Source of the DNA: Otis tarda
Taxonomy: Eukaryota; Chordata; Aves; Otidiformes; Otididae
NCBI GenBank assembly: GCA_026413225.1
Contig: CM048554.1
Location: 69,866,463 to 69,930,462, forward strand
Direction: 5' to 3'
Length of the DNA: 64,000 bases
Shown: one piece after another, positions 1-11,455 of the stretch
How positions within the stretch are numbered: the stretch's first letter is position 1
How the letters are laid out: each line of letters opens with the position of its first letter
Made by a program: the position numbers and the translations under genes
The notes under the pieces: model-generated
The model's database searches: none
What the model was told of the DNA's origin: nothing
What the model saw: the letters and a program-made list of their open reading frames with translations, nothing else

Positions 1-779
1 GTTATTAATGTTGTCACCAACAAATAAATAAAAGACAGAAAAATGAGTGTTGCTCTGCAGCAGTCAAATTAATGAATCTCCCATGTCCCTCAACAACAGT
101 AATTCCCTTCCACACTCCTGTAACTTTCCCTATGTCAGGATGTCCTGCCAAACCTTTATATCCTACTCGCACATTGTCACGAGCTCTCCCCTTGTCAAGA
201 GCCACATGCACACTCTTCATTTTTTCAGTTAAGTAAGAGGCAGGTCAAGACACTGCCTGTTAAAGATGCACTGATGAGCACCTTTACTTGGATGGCTTGC
301 TGATGTTCCCATTTCTATGTGCTTTTCCAGCAAGAGAGGCCCCAACATGGGCACCTCTCCTCTACCTAGGCACCACTATGACTTTTTTCTGGAGCGAATT
401 CAATTCAAGAGTTAACTCCTCTGCCAAACTTGGTTGAAATTCGCCTAACTATTCACATCTGCATAAAGAAAACAGTCATGAACAGATATAAAGTCTGATC
501 ATTCATTTCCTTAAGAAACTGGTCTTTAAAAAGTGCTCTCACAACTCTGTTTCATGGAAGGCTTTCAAGTATCTAAGTTCTATTAAAATTGCAGACTGGT
601 GGTTCAGTAATGATTCTGTATCAAACTGAAAAGTTTTGCTGATGTATTACTGTTTCTGTTACCTCACTGCTTTCATGCTATCTTCTGTGTATGACTCTCT
701 TTGGATTAGAATATTTTGTCAAAAATAGTAATGCAGTACTCTGTAAAGTTCAGATATGAGTTGGCTTGAGCTATGACTC
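1..779. other. Intergenic DNA, no gene seen
   Basis: AT-rich sequence without a recognisable exon, repeat family or RNA gene. Short open frames here (about 60-70 codons) overlap on opposite strands and have no family resemblance. It ends where CR1 similarity begins. Confidence 0.5.
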
Positions 780-1331
780 AAGCTCCTCTAGTCCACTCCA
801 GTAAGACCCCACCTCGAGTATTGCATCCAGCTCGGGAGCCCCCCAGCATAAGAAGGACATAGACCTGTTGGAGGGAGTCCAGAGGCGGGCCACAAAGATG
901 ATGAGAGGGCTGGAGCACCTCTCCTGTGAAGAAAAGCTGAGAGAGCTGGGGTTGTTCAGCCTGGAGAAGAGGAGGCTCTGGGTACACCTTATAGTGGCCT
1001 TCCAGTACCTAAACGGGGCTTATAAGAAAGATGGGGAGAAACTCTTTAGCAAGGCCTGTTATAATAGGACAAGGGCTAATGGTTTTAAAACAGAAGGAGG
1101 TGGACTCATACTGGATATAAGGAAAAAAAATTTCACAATGAGAGTGGTGAAACACTGGAACAGGTTGCCCAGAGAGGTGGTGGATGCCTCATCCTTGGAA
1201 ACATTCAAGGTCAGGTTGAACGAGGCTCTGAGCAACCTGATCTAGTTGGAGATGTCCCTGCTTATTGCAGGAGGGATTGAACAAGTTGACCTTTAAAGGT
1301 CCCTTCCAATCCTAACCATTCTATGATTCTA
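780..1331 (+). mobile_element. CR1 LINE, 5'-truncated 3' end copy
   Basis: This is the 3' end of a chicken-repeat-1 (CR1) non-LTR retrotransposon in sense orientation. The frame from about 844 to 1245 reads through the C-terminal part of the CR1 ORF2 protein, with the family motifs [28 protein letters not shown] and HWNRLPREVVD, and stops at 1243-1245. The short 3' UTR follows and the copy ends in the typical TTCTATGATTCTA at 1318-1330. Upstream of 844 there are six Cs (839-844) where related copies have five, a +1 frameshift that separates the frame from its upstream part. The copy lacks the endonuclease and reverse-transcriptase catalytic core, so it is a dead 5' truncation of the normal CR1 kind. 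No target-site duplication was found, as is usual for CR1. Several substitutions relative to the copy at 10.7-11.4 kb suggest moderate age. Confidence 0.93.
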
Positions 1332-3144
1332 ATGACATGGGACATGTTTCCCATCAGAATGGTTTATATTTTTAATTCTTTGAGAGTGTGATCTCTACTT
1401 TATTGAAGTGGATATGCTTTATTCTTTGACATTCTGCCATTTATTTTGAGCATTTGGTAAGTTTCCAACTTCTATTAATTCATATCACTTTTACATTCTC
1501 TTTCTTTAGTCAATTAATGCCAAATAAATTACAACTCTCAGCTAATTTAGGGCAACAAAGCCAACTCTGCTATTTATCAAAGTAGCCTTTCACCTTGGCA
1601 ATTTTCTTGAGACAATTCCTGTTGATGGGTGTTTTTTAACAATACCTCATTTCCCTTCTTTCCTCCAACAGTTCTCCTGCATCTTGTTTAACATAGAGTG
1701 GCAAACTGATTGTAGAGACAAGCAGCCATTAGCTGTATTGCTACAGCTGTTGATCTGACCTGAAAAAGCAGATCAAGACAATTCTTAATTGAGGTCTCCT
1801 TCATTTTCAGAAGCTTCATGGATCATGCTGAAAGAGCTAAATAATGAGCTCTCATCCTGTTCAGACATGACCCAATCTTTATGTCCCATATAGTTTGTCT
1901 TCTTATATAGAGCATGGAACCTAGCAGGGATTTTTGTTTAAGAGGTTATTAGATTTTGAAAAGTCTGCCAGTCTAAGACTGGAACAGACAAAGTTGGCGA
2001 TGGAGAAAGATACAGCTTATCTGTAGAGACACTGATGGTCCAAAATTGATTATATGTGCTTCACTGATAAATACAGCAGTTCCTTCCTGTTTAGAACACT
2101 GAAAGCAGATGTGTCCCAGGCTTACTAACTAACAACTGTGATGGTCTTTCCTAATTTACCTTAGCATTCTGATTCCTGGCAATAACTAGTTCTATGGAGA
2201 AAACTCTTTATTTCACTTTTTCTTCAGTAAACTTTGATTTTGAAAATATTCAAAGGTTAAATTTAAATCCAGCTCAAAAAATGCTTATGGAGTCTGTCAA
2301 CAAAATAAAAAAGCTAAACTGAAAATATATGACAAGTTGTTAAGTTATTTAAGAAAATGATTCTGAAATAACAAAATTTCACATTACAGCACAGGATGCT
2401 CTGGAGCCAGAGAAATGTGCAACATTATCATTTTGACCTCAGATATCATATTAAAGATCAATGAATAGACAGTACATAAAAGTAATACTATTTCACTGTT
2501 AATAAAATAAATAGATCTTCCTTCATATAGGAACACATGAATGCTAGATTCAAAAGCATTCTGTACCTAAATATTCTATTATTCTAAGAAAGACAAGTTT
2601 TAGATATGACTCCTCCAGGCTGGCTCAATAGTGTTTTTCTAGCATGGAACTGGCATAAACTCACTGAAATGACTGGAGAAACAAAGTTTCTATGTCTCCT
2701 AACTCAAGGACCAATGTTTTCAAACTAAAACTATTTTATTCGTTTTAGAAAAACTGCACTGACTTTAGTCAGTTACTAGTTACTTTTACCACACCATATA
2801 AAGGTGAAATTAGATCCAACTTCTACAATGTTGAAGAGTATTGGCACTGTATAATCAGCATCAGAGGCATGGCATTTGCCCAAAACAAGCAATTCTTTTC
2901 TACCCGTGGAGCATCAGAGAAACAATGCCAACAGAAGTGGATACAATTTTATATCACTAGCCTGTTCTCTTCTTAAGAATGAAGAAATTGATATCAGAAT
3001 AATTATTATGATGTTATGCTTTGTGGTAGACAATTTGTGAAAAACAGCAAAGCTAGCTGATCAGCCATCATTTGATGTTTAAAGAATTATTTTTATTCCA
3101 TTATAATGAAGGCTTTTGAACATGTTCACCAGACATCTCTATCC
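1332..3144. other. Intergenic DNA, no gene seen
   Basis: AT-rich, with no open frame above 60 codons and no recognised repeat. Nothing here could be supported as a gene, RNA or regulatory element from inspection. Confidence 0.5.
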
Positions 3145-3208
3145 TAGAATAGAATAGAATAGAATAGAATAGAATAGAATAGAATAGAATAGAATAGAAT
3201 AGAATAGA
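3145..3208. repeat. (TAGAA)n pentanucleotide microsatellite, about 13 units
   Basis: Nearly perfect tandem TAGAA units over 64 bp. The array sits exactly at the 3' terminus of the adjoining minus-strand CR1 (on that strand it reads ATTCT repeats), so it is an expansion of the CR1 terminal short repeat. It is likely to vary in length between individuals. Confidence 0.95.
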
Positions 3209-3632
3209 CTATTTCAATTGAAAGGGACTTACAAGAACTATCTAGTCCAATTGCCTGACCAACTCAGGGCTGACTTAAAGTTAAAGCATGTTATTAAGGG
3301 CATTGTCTAAATGCCTCTTAAATAGGCATTCAACCTACCTCTCTAGGAAGCTTGTTGCAGTGTTTGATGACCTCCTCAGTAAAGAAATACTTCCTAATGT
3401 TCAGCCTAAATTTCCCCTTGCACAGCTTTGAACCATTCCCATGAATTCTATCAACTTGTTCAGAAGGATGGTGTGAGGGACAGTATCAAAAGCCTTACTA
3501 AAATCCAGAAAAACTACATCCACCGCTTTACCTCATCCACTAGGCAGGTGACCTTGTCATAGAAGGATATCAAATTAGTTAAACAGGACTTTCCCTTTGC
3601 AAATCCATGATGACTGACCTCCTCAGTGTTAA
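3209..3632 (-). mobile_element. CR1 LINE, minus strand, internally deleted
   Basis: Read on the minus strand, 3445-3209 is the CR1 3' portion. It encodes a degraded C terminus like [14 protein letters not shown] and a 3' UTR containing GGACTAGATAGTTCTTGTAA, then the ATTCT repeats at 3208-3145. The segment at about 3632-3466 instead encodes the reverse-transcriptase palm N-terminal region, with a clear [15 protein letters not shown] motif (RT motif A, catalytic Asp) after SWICKGKSCLTNLISFYDKV. In an intact CR1 these two parts are separated by most of the RT domain, including the FADD box. The copy has therefore lost roughly a kilobase internally, with the junction near 3446-3466. It may alternatively be two adjacent fragments, but the shared orientation and correct order favour one deleted element. 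The element is non-functional. Confidence 0.85.
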
Positions 3633-4080
3633 GGAGACACGAATATTTTTCTTAATTTTTTTCCTGCACTAGTAGAAAACACTTTGACAGAACCTAAACA
3701 GAAACTATAATCGCCTTTCATGAGCGAAAAAGATGCCTTTTGTAACCCATCGGAAATCAGCGTGCCAGGCTGGACAGTACATTTAGAGAAATGATGGTTC
3801 AGGAGAAAGTTCTTCAGCAAAATTAATATAATTGCCAAAGAACATCATCAAGCACAAAATAACTAGGACCCTAATAATGAAACTTTTATAAGATCCAATG
3901 AAGAATAACATTATCAATTCAGGGAGGATAACAAAGAACTAGATTATCTTTGAGACTGGAATAACAGACAGGGATGAAACTGAGGACTACAGAATAGAAG
4001 GTTGTTCACAAAGAGACTATGATCTGATAGTTAATCTTTTGGAAATTAAAAAGCAGGAGAATGAGGATTACTGATTGAGA

Positions 4081-4122
4081 GATCCATATGGATCCATCAT
4101 ATGGATCGAGATCCATATGATG
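4081..4122. repeat. Compound perfect palindrome
   Basis: Positions 4081-4094 (GATCCATATGGATC) are a perfect 14-bp palindrome. It is followed directly by a second inverted repeat with 13-bp perfect arms, 4095-4107 (CATCATATGGATC) and 4110-4122 (GATCCATATGATG), around a 2-bp GA spacer. The shared GATCCATATG word also makes direct repeats across the block. Such a block can extrude a cruciform or arise by template switching during replication. No function is implied. Confidence 0.95.
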
Positions 4123-7100
4123 CAGCTACGAGAACACACACACAAAAATGTATCTAGGCAAAAATACTGTTGAAGCTCCCTGTAGATGAAAGAGTAAGTT
4201 AAAAAGCAAATATTATGCTGCTTTTTTTTTTCAAATACTCTATCCCTTATAGGAAAGAAAAGAATTCAGCTTCTGGGTTCATATTTTGACATATTTTTTT
4301 TCTTCCTAACATCAACATCTGTTGTTTAACTGAAATATTAAGTGACCTAACTGGAATACATCTTTGCTTAGATTTAAAATGATGACAGTAAATAACATTT
4401 GTCCCAGAACACATCACCTACTCAATTAAAACCTAGCTATTTTTTGCTGGAAAGTCCCCCAGATTTGTTTGTATGATTAGAATTTCAGCTCCTGGGGTCA
4501 GGACAATTGAATCGTCAAAATAAATTGCTAGAAAAGGATTTATTTCACCTGGTCACATCTTTCAAGTCAATTTCCTCTAAGAGGATTTTCAGAACATCTT
4601 TCCTAACATGTATTATTCAGTTATTAGCCATAATGAAATCTAAATCTAATCTGAGTTCTGTAAGATATGAAACTGTTCTTTTCCACTTCCTGAAACTAGA
4701 GAAAATATTTTTAAAATGAGGGAACACAGCATCTTACTGAGAGAAAAAAAAAAAAGATACCACATTCGTCACAGTCTCATTTAAAAGTGCCCAAATTAAA
4801 AAAAAAATTGCTAAGCCTACTGAGAAAAGAGGATGAAAGTCAACTTAAATAATTAAACACACCTAGGGCACCTCACATGCTGCACTGGCTTTCAAAGTAG
4901 TTATTTGTGAAGAGCCTTTCACAAGTGTAAACTGGGGTCACTGTGTCTTCGTGTCCTCTGTTGAAAAATAAATAATTAAACAAGTAATGTCCTGGCTACA
5001 TTGTAAGAAAACACCCATTCAGTGAAGAAATAGGGAGACGTCAGCTGTGTACAGTCTTTTTCCTTTTCTGATAAAAGAAGAAAAAAAGCCAAGGAAATTT
5101 AATCCAATGAGGTTCTGTCAGGATTTTAGTAATGATGCCTCTCTATTTTATTCTCTTCTAGAATGTGTTACACATTTGACATTACCTGAAAAAAAACCTT
5201 CCCGCTTGCCACATGAAAACTCATAAATTCTCTATGAATCATTCAACATTCAAACAATTCAGTGCTGCATTCGGACATCAAATTATCAACTTTTAACCTC
5301 CAGCTCCTTAGCTTCTTGTGGAATCTTTTTTTTTTTTTGCAACCTTATTCACAGCAATATCAAAAGCAAGTGAAATGACCCATTGCTTCTAGTGTCGATG
5401 CTCAGGATAGCAGATTATTCTGTACCTTCTAGCTACTTAGTATTTAGGTGGGGAATGAGAAATCTTTAGCTCAAGAGAACCCTAGATGTATGCCAGTAGC
5501 AGTGTTCTGGAAGAAAAATGAAGGCACAGGGTAGGCAGGAGTGCAAAAGAGAATGACCTTTGTCTCCTGCCAAGTGACCGGTTTACTCTCTTCATGCACC
5601 AGTGATTCCTTCTCCAGCCCAAAACATGAAAGAGGATGGAGAGTGAAATGTTAGCATTGGCGTCTAGGCTATATGTGAGGCACAAGGCTCCAGACAAGAA
5701 CGTCCAAGTTCTTGATTCTGCTGGGTGAAAATTGTATGGAAAGATATTACTAAGGTCCTTTTGAGCAAAGGGTCTGGTAAAATCCTGAAAGTTGAAAAAA
5801 ATCCTGCTTGCTCACATTTATCTAAAACTCCGCATTTTCACTCCCTAATGCATCAGGCCCAGAGCAAGAAAGCAGGGGAGAAACAGGGAGATCTCTATTC
5901 TTGTCCCTACATCAAAGCACTTCCATGCAGAGCATAAGGACAGTAGAGGAAATGTTGAGTGTATCTCTTTATATGCATTGGTGATTGCATCTGATTTTGT
6001 TTCATAACTAATCGCAGAGATAAAGAAATATTTTTTGCAGTTTAAGCTCAGATCCCACTCCATGTTGCTAACAAAAGGAAGAGATCACACAAGCCCATAC
6101 AATTTCCCTCAGGCTTATCAGTGACTCGGCAAGAGGAAACCACATTGTCTGAAACTGTGCTATTTATAACATTTCTGACATTCTAATTACATTGTTACTC
6201 TCTTGTTTCTTCTGAGCTGCAATTCTACACAAAAATTGAGGGAAATCAGTTCTACATCTTAAACTTGTCTTCTAATGGTGTTTTTTCTTTAGGAGCTGTT
6301 TGCCTTCTATGTTCTTTGAAGAATCTGCAGTTAGTCCAGCACCAGATCTTCAGCATAAAACCAGAGAGTGTGACATTTTCTGGGAGTATAGTGTCATCAG
6401 AAAAGCTGCAGAGTGGAAAAATATTAGCAGATTTCATTAACTTCACTCAGTGTTATACCTAAATCTGTGAGGTCACACAGGAGGCATAAACCATTTTATA
6501 ATCTTATGGATCCAAAATCATAACTTCTTATGGAAATCCCAGTCCAGACAACTCAAGCAGGAATCTTTTAGCTAAGCAGAATACACCAATTTGATTCAAA
6601 TCATTTTATATAGTGAAATGATCCTTTTCCCAATTAAAAGGATCGGGCTGCAAAAGATATAAAGAACCAGCTGTGCACAAAATTTCTTTCAATGTTAAAC
6701 ACTCAAAATTCTGAAGACACTAAAATCTTGAGGAGGACAACTGCTTAGCAACTGTACATATTGAAAGAAGGCAACATCAGTAACCTTAGCTGTCACTGGA
6801 ATAAGGATCTGAAACAGCCCTTACAGAGGTCATACTGTGAAAGAAAAAAAAAAAATCATAGCTAGTTTTAAGACAGAGTTTGCTATGCTTATGAAAGGGA
6901 TTTTATGCTGTAGCTATCCCCATGATATTGGGAAAACAGACTCGGTAATTACAATGACACTTTCTGTCCAGTTTTATATAAATTCTGACTCTCTCAATGC
7001 TCAAACAATGTATCTGTGCAACCTCTTTGTTTGTCCTGACACTATTTCGAAGCTTCTGGGGCTGTAATTATCCTCCAGGAGTTTGGAGAGATGTGTGAAA

Positions 7101-8997
7101 GTGTATCGGGTAGTGATTCAGCATGAAAAAAGAGGTTGTGCTTCGTTTAACCTGTCCATCACCCCACTCACCTCTGGAAAGCAGGACCCTGCCAGGCAGG
7201 CTGCTGACTGCAGCATCCTCCGTGGGCAATTGGGCTGTTTGGAGGCAAGGGGTGACATGTGTCCCCTTCCTACCGCCGCAATAACAGATTGGCCTGAGGA
7301 AAGAGGAGATACTTCAGCAAAGCTGATTCCAGGCCAACAAATTAAACAAAACGCTACTAGTTCCTACTGTGCAGATGCTACAAATACAGAAATATTAGTG
7401 CGTGCACTCCAGAAAAATATGCTCTTAATGAGCAGAGACTTGAATTCTGTTACACTTTCAATCTCCAGATGGTTGTAAGGAACAGCGCTTAGTAAAATTC
7501 ATTGCAAAGTCTGAGCTGAAAGTAATACCTACCAAATGCATGACAAAGAAATGAGCCTAACTACTTAACCAAATGAAGGTGAAGGACAAGAAGGAAAACC
7601 AGATACCTTCCTCTACAGTAGCTCTCTGAGTTTTTTAATATCTTTCCTACTTGAGTCTTCTGAGTCAAAAGTAGCATTAGTATCTTTGCCATCTGGTCCT
7701 GCTGTTTCCCGTAGCCAGCACTTTGGTCTCTTTCAAATCAAACATCAGCCAGCCAGTCCTTGGCCCCGAACTCATACTCATCTCAACAACAGATGCTGTT
7801 GCTAAGACTGGGTTAGGTCTTTTGGACGGATACAGCTGAAGGTCATAGGCTGGACCACTCTCACACCAGACCCACATTCAGAGCAAACAAAGAAAACCCT
7901 GATACTTCTCGTCCACAGACATGGAAAATGCACTGTGTCCTTGCTGAAGTGATCCTCAAGTGAAATATGCAGAGACTACATAAATTAAGATGGAGGCTCT
8001 GAGAAAAATAAGCAATTCTTACAGCTGTTATTAAATATATATGTTTGTTAGACTATTTTTAATTACATATCTGTACAATAGGCTAAGATATTAGAAGAAA
8101 ATATCTGCTTTTTTAACTTTCAAAATTTAACTGTTTTGATCTTTTCTAACAAAAAATCTTACACTTTTCTGCTTTTTTAACTTTGGTTTTCAGTTAGGCT
8201 AAATATAGTCAATTTAAGCACTATTAATTTTTTTAGATCTCTGAAAAATTTAAAAAATAATGGAAAATATATTTTATTTGAATCAAATACATTTTTACTT
8301 ACATTTTGTATGCTTTATTCTAATTTAAAATACTTTTTTTTTCACTAAATCAATTTTCAAGTAAAATGAGATAAGTTTTCTTCCTCATTTCCTTTCCAGT
8401 TTGTTCTTGCAGCTGCAATTTGGAAAGAAGTTGTGTATAAGACAATATCTCATTCATGTATTATTCAGGGTAAGGCTGCTGGGACAACCTTGTTCCAGAT
8501 TCCAAGTTACTGCAAGATGTATTATTTTATTACCCAGTAAGAGACTTTCACTTGCATGCTTCAATTTCATTTTCAGTTTTTGAGAAAGGCTTCTACATTG
8601 TGTGCAAACCTGGAAGAAAACAAACAGCATGTTATCAAAATAAATCTCACTCAGCTGAAAAAGGCCAAATAGAGGTTAATCCAATTACTTAATGGTTGTC
8701 TCCTTTTGCCTCTTCCTTCAGGCAGCTGTGCTTTTACATGCTGTTCTTCCCTTTAGATTTCTTTCCTTCACAAAGGAAGAAATATTTCATTGTGGTCTCT
8801 AAACCAAATTTTTCTCCACTATGGAAGAATAGAAATATGCTCTCAAAATTGTACATGTAGTATTGAAATTACTCATTTACAGCAAACATTTAATTTTCAT
8901 TTAGAGTGAACAGGCCATTGCTCTTAAATTTGTTTGACTTATTCATGAGGCGAGAACACTTACTGAGTTAAATATATAGTTGAAATAGTACTGAAAA

Positions 8998-9038
8998 TTT
9001 GATCAATAATATTAATTGATTTGATCAATAACATTAAT
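8998..9038. repeat. Short tandem duplication, 22-bp period
   Basis: Two 19-bp copies at 8998-9016 and 9020-9038 (TTTGATCAATAATATTAAT and the same with one T-to-C change) are separated by 3 bp. This is a simple local duplication with 18 of 19 positions identical. Confidence 0.9.
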
Positions 9039-9859
9039 GCTTGACTCCAGTAAATACATGACTACAGAGAAATCAGGATAAATAATAATAGAAGTCAAAT
9101 AAATATGCTTAATAGAACTCTAATGAGAACAAAATTTGATGAATTGCATATGTATGCTTTCAACATTCCTGCTTGACGGAAATTGAACATGCTAACCCCT
9201 AGTAGCATCATCCCTCCGAGAGTTTAGTGCACAACCAGTAATCTGCACAAAATGACAACTGACCTACAAGGAGAGGGGGCGGCAAGTGAACAGTGAGTGA
9301 GATGGCTGGAACAATTAATCTTTGGCATCCACTTGTAGCTTGTGGAATAATTACTCTACCAAAATGTTAATACCTGGAGTTCCCAGAACTAGACCTCCCA
9401 TATAGATGCTCAGCAGTTCTCTGTCATCCTCTCAGCCAGAGCTGTCTTAGCTCATCTTTGGGAGTGCCCCCTGGCACTAACTGAAGTGGGTATCATTTAT
9501 TCCCCAGTCAGCTTGACCCAGGATTCCTCTCTCCCTGCAATAAAATTGCAATATTTGTGCTGTAGACATTGTCCAGAACAGCTTCTGCTTTATAGTACAT
9601 TCAAACATGAAAATCAATCCTCTGTTGCCAAATGAAAAGGGAAAGCTTCTTTCTCCTCTATGTTTTAACTGTCATTCACTCAGTGAGCAAAATTTTAAGT
9701 TGTAACAATGGAACTAGAAATACAGAAAACTAAATTTAAAAAATATCTGTAAGATTTGGGGAAGACGGACTGGATGACTAAACTACAAGTGAGTGAATCA
9801 CTTGCTGGACCAAAAACAAGCTCAAAGTTGCAGTCAACAATTAAAACTTCAACAAAGAT

Positions 9860-10560
9860 AGATTTTAGTGCCTCAGGGCAGAAAAAATCCAGGCAACAGT
9901 ACAAGCTAGTGACGGGTTGGCTGGGTAATGCTTGTGGAGAAAAACCATGGGGATCGTGGCAGGAAACAGGTTAAACATGAGGCAGCAGTGCATCCTTGCA
10001 GTGATGAAGGCTAAGAGCATACTGTGCTGCATCAATAGGAGGACAGTAAGAGGGCGGGGGAAAATTATTATTCCACTCTGCTTGGCACTTGTGAGGAGAT
10101 ATGTGGTGCCCTACTCCAGTTTTGCCACCTCAGTACAAGTGTCATGATCTGCAGACAGGCCAGAGGAGGGCCAGTAGCATGGTTAGGGGCTTGCAGTACA
10201 TGAGGAAAGGCTGAGGGAACAGGTATTTTTCAGCCCAGAGAAGGGAAGGCTAAAAGCGAAGTCTAATTGCAGTTTTCCATGACCTAATGTGCAGTTACAG
10301 AAAAGGCAAAATTAGGTTCTTCTCAGATGTGAAATGCTCACGAGTTCCAGCAAGAGAAAAAATATTTCACCATCAGCATGGTAACCATTGGAATAGATGA
10401 CCAGAGAGGATGTGGAACACTCCATCCTCAAAGATTTTCAAAAGTTCAGTAGCCCAGTCAGTTTCTGAGCAAAACAATGTAACTTCGACAACAGTTCAGC
10501 TCTGTGCAGGAGGTAGGGCCAGACCACCTGCAGAGCTCCCTTCCAACCAGAACTACCCTG
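9860..10560 (+). mobile_element. Old, diverged CR1 LINE copy
   Basis: Sense-strand CR1 similarity is degraded but continuous. The translation carries LNMRQQCILAVMKAKSILC, CINRRTVRGRGKIIIPLCLA and LVRRYVVPYSSF, corresponding to the [10 protein letters not shown]…ILGCIKR…[18 protein letters not shown] stretch of the younger CR1 that follows at 10.69 kb. A 3' tail like TCCCTTCCAACCAGAACTAC at 10539-10558 matches a CR1 3' UTR. Reading frames are broken by stops and indels. The 5' limit is uncertain; similarity fades above about 9860. It lies in the same orientation immediately upstream of the younger copy, with about 130 bp between them. Confidence 0.8.
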
Positions 10561-10689
10561 TCATTGCCCCAGCCTAAATTCCAGCTCTTGCCCTGCTCTG
10601 TGTAGCATTAAGTAATGCAGAGTCAGTTTCTACCACAGTCAGTGAGCAAGAAGGTCCTACAAAGCTGGACTATGTGGCTTCCTACTCAT

Positions 10690-11455
10690 TGCACAGGGGC
10701 TGTGAAATGCAGGCACAAATACAGGCTGGGCGGAGAATGGATTGAGAGTAGCCCTGAGGAGAAAGACTTGGGAGTGCTGGTAGACGAGAGGCTCAACATG
10801 AGTGGGCAATGCGCCCCTGCGGCCCAGAAGGCCAACCGCATCCTGGGCTGCATCAAGAGGAGCGTGGCCAGCAGGTCGAGGGAGGTGATTCTGCCCCTCT
10901 ACTCTGCCCTGGTGAAACCCCACCTGGAGTACTGTGTCCAGTTCTGGAGTCCCCAACATAAGAAGGACATGGACCAGTTGGAAAGGGTCCAGAGGAGGGC
11001 CACAAAGATGATCAGAGGGCTGGAGCACCTCTCCTATGAGGACAGGCTGAGAGAGTTGGGGCTGTTCAGCCTGGAGAAGAGGAGGCTCTGGGGAGACCTG
11101 ATAGCAGTCTTCCAATACCTCAAGGGGGCCTACAGGAAAGATGGGGAGAGGCTGTTCAGTAGGGCCTGTTGTGATAGGACAAGGGGTAATGGGTTTAAAT
11201 TAGAAGGAGGTAGGTTTAGATTAGATATTAGAAAAAAATTTTTTACAATGAGAGTTGTAGAGCACTAGAACAGGTTGCCCAAAGAGGTGGTGGATGCCCC
11301 ATCCCTGGAAATGTTCAAGGCCAGGCTGGATGTGGCTCTGAGCAACCTGATCTAGTCATGGATGTCCCTGCTTCTTGCAGGGGGGTTGGACTAGATGACC
11401 TTTGAAGGTCCCTTCCAACTCTAACCATTCTATGATTCTATGATTCTATAAAATG
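10690..11455 (+). mobile_element. Young CR1 LINE copy, 5'-truncated, one stop in ORF2 remnant
   Basis: This is the best preserved repeat in the window. An open frame up to 11268 encodes the C-terminal region of CR1 ORF2 downstream of the RT catalytic core. Motifs include [58 protein letters not shown] and [19 protein letters not shown]. At 11266-11268 a TAG interrupts the normal HWNRLP motif (a G-to-A change of the Trp codon); the frame continues beyond it with the family's usual sequence. The 3' UTR contains GGTTGGACTAGATGACCTTT and ends in two to three copies of the TTCTATGA-type terminal repeat at 11428-11450. The 5' boundary, near 10690, is approximate. It has no RT active site and cannot move by itself. 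Confidence 0.95.

Larger units (their letters stand above)
3633..9859. other. Intergenic DNA with scattered low-complexity tracts
   Basis: About 6.2 kb without a recognised gene or repeat family. It contains A- or T-rich tracts (for example about 4741-4756, 5327-5338, 6841-6855), a compound palindrome at 4081-4122 and a 22-bp-spaced duplication at 8998-9038, listed separately. The longest open frame (7083-7478, +, 131 codons) resembles no family I know and has no splice or promoter context, so I do not call it a gene. Confidence 0.5.

Noticed and set aside
10657-11115. 152-codon minus-strand frame
   Set aside because: It is the antisense shadow of the CR1 ORF2 remnant on the plus strand.
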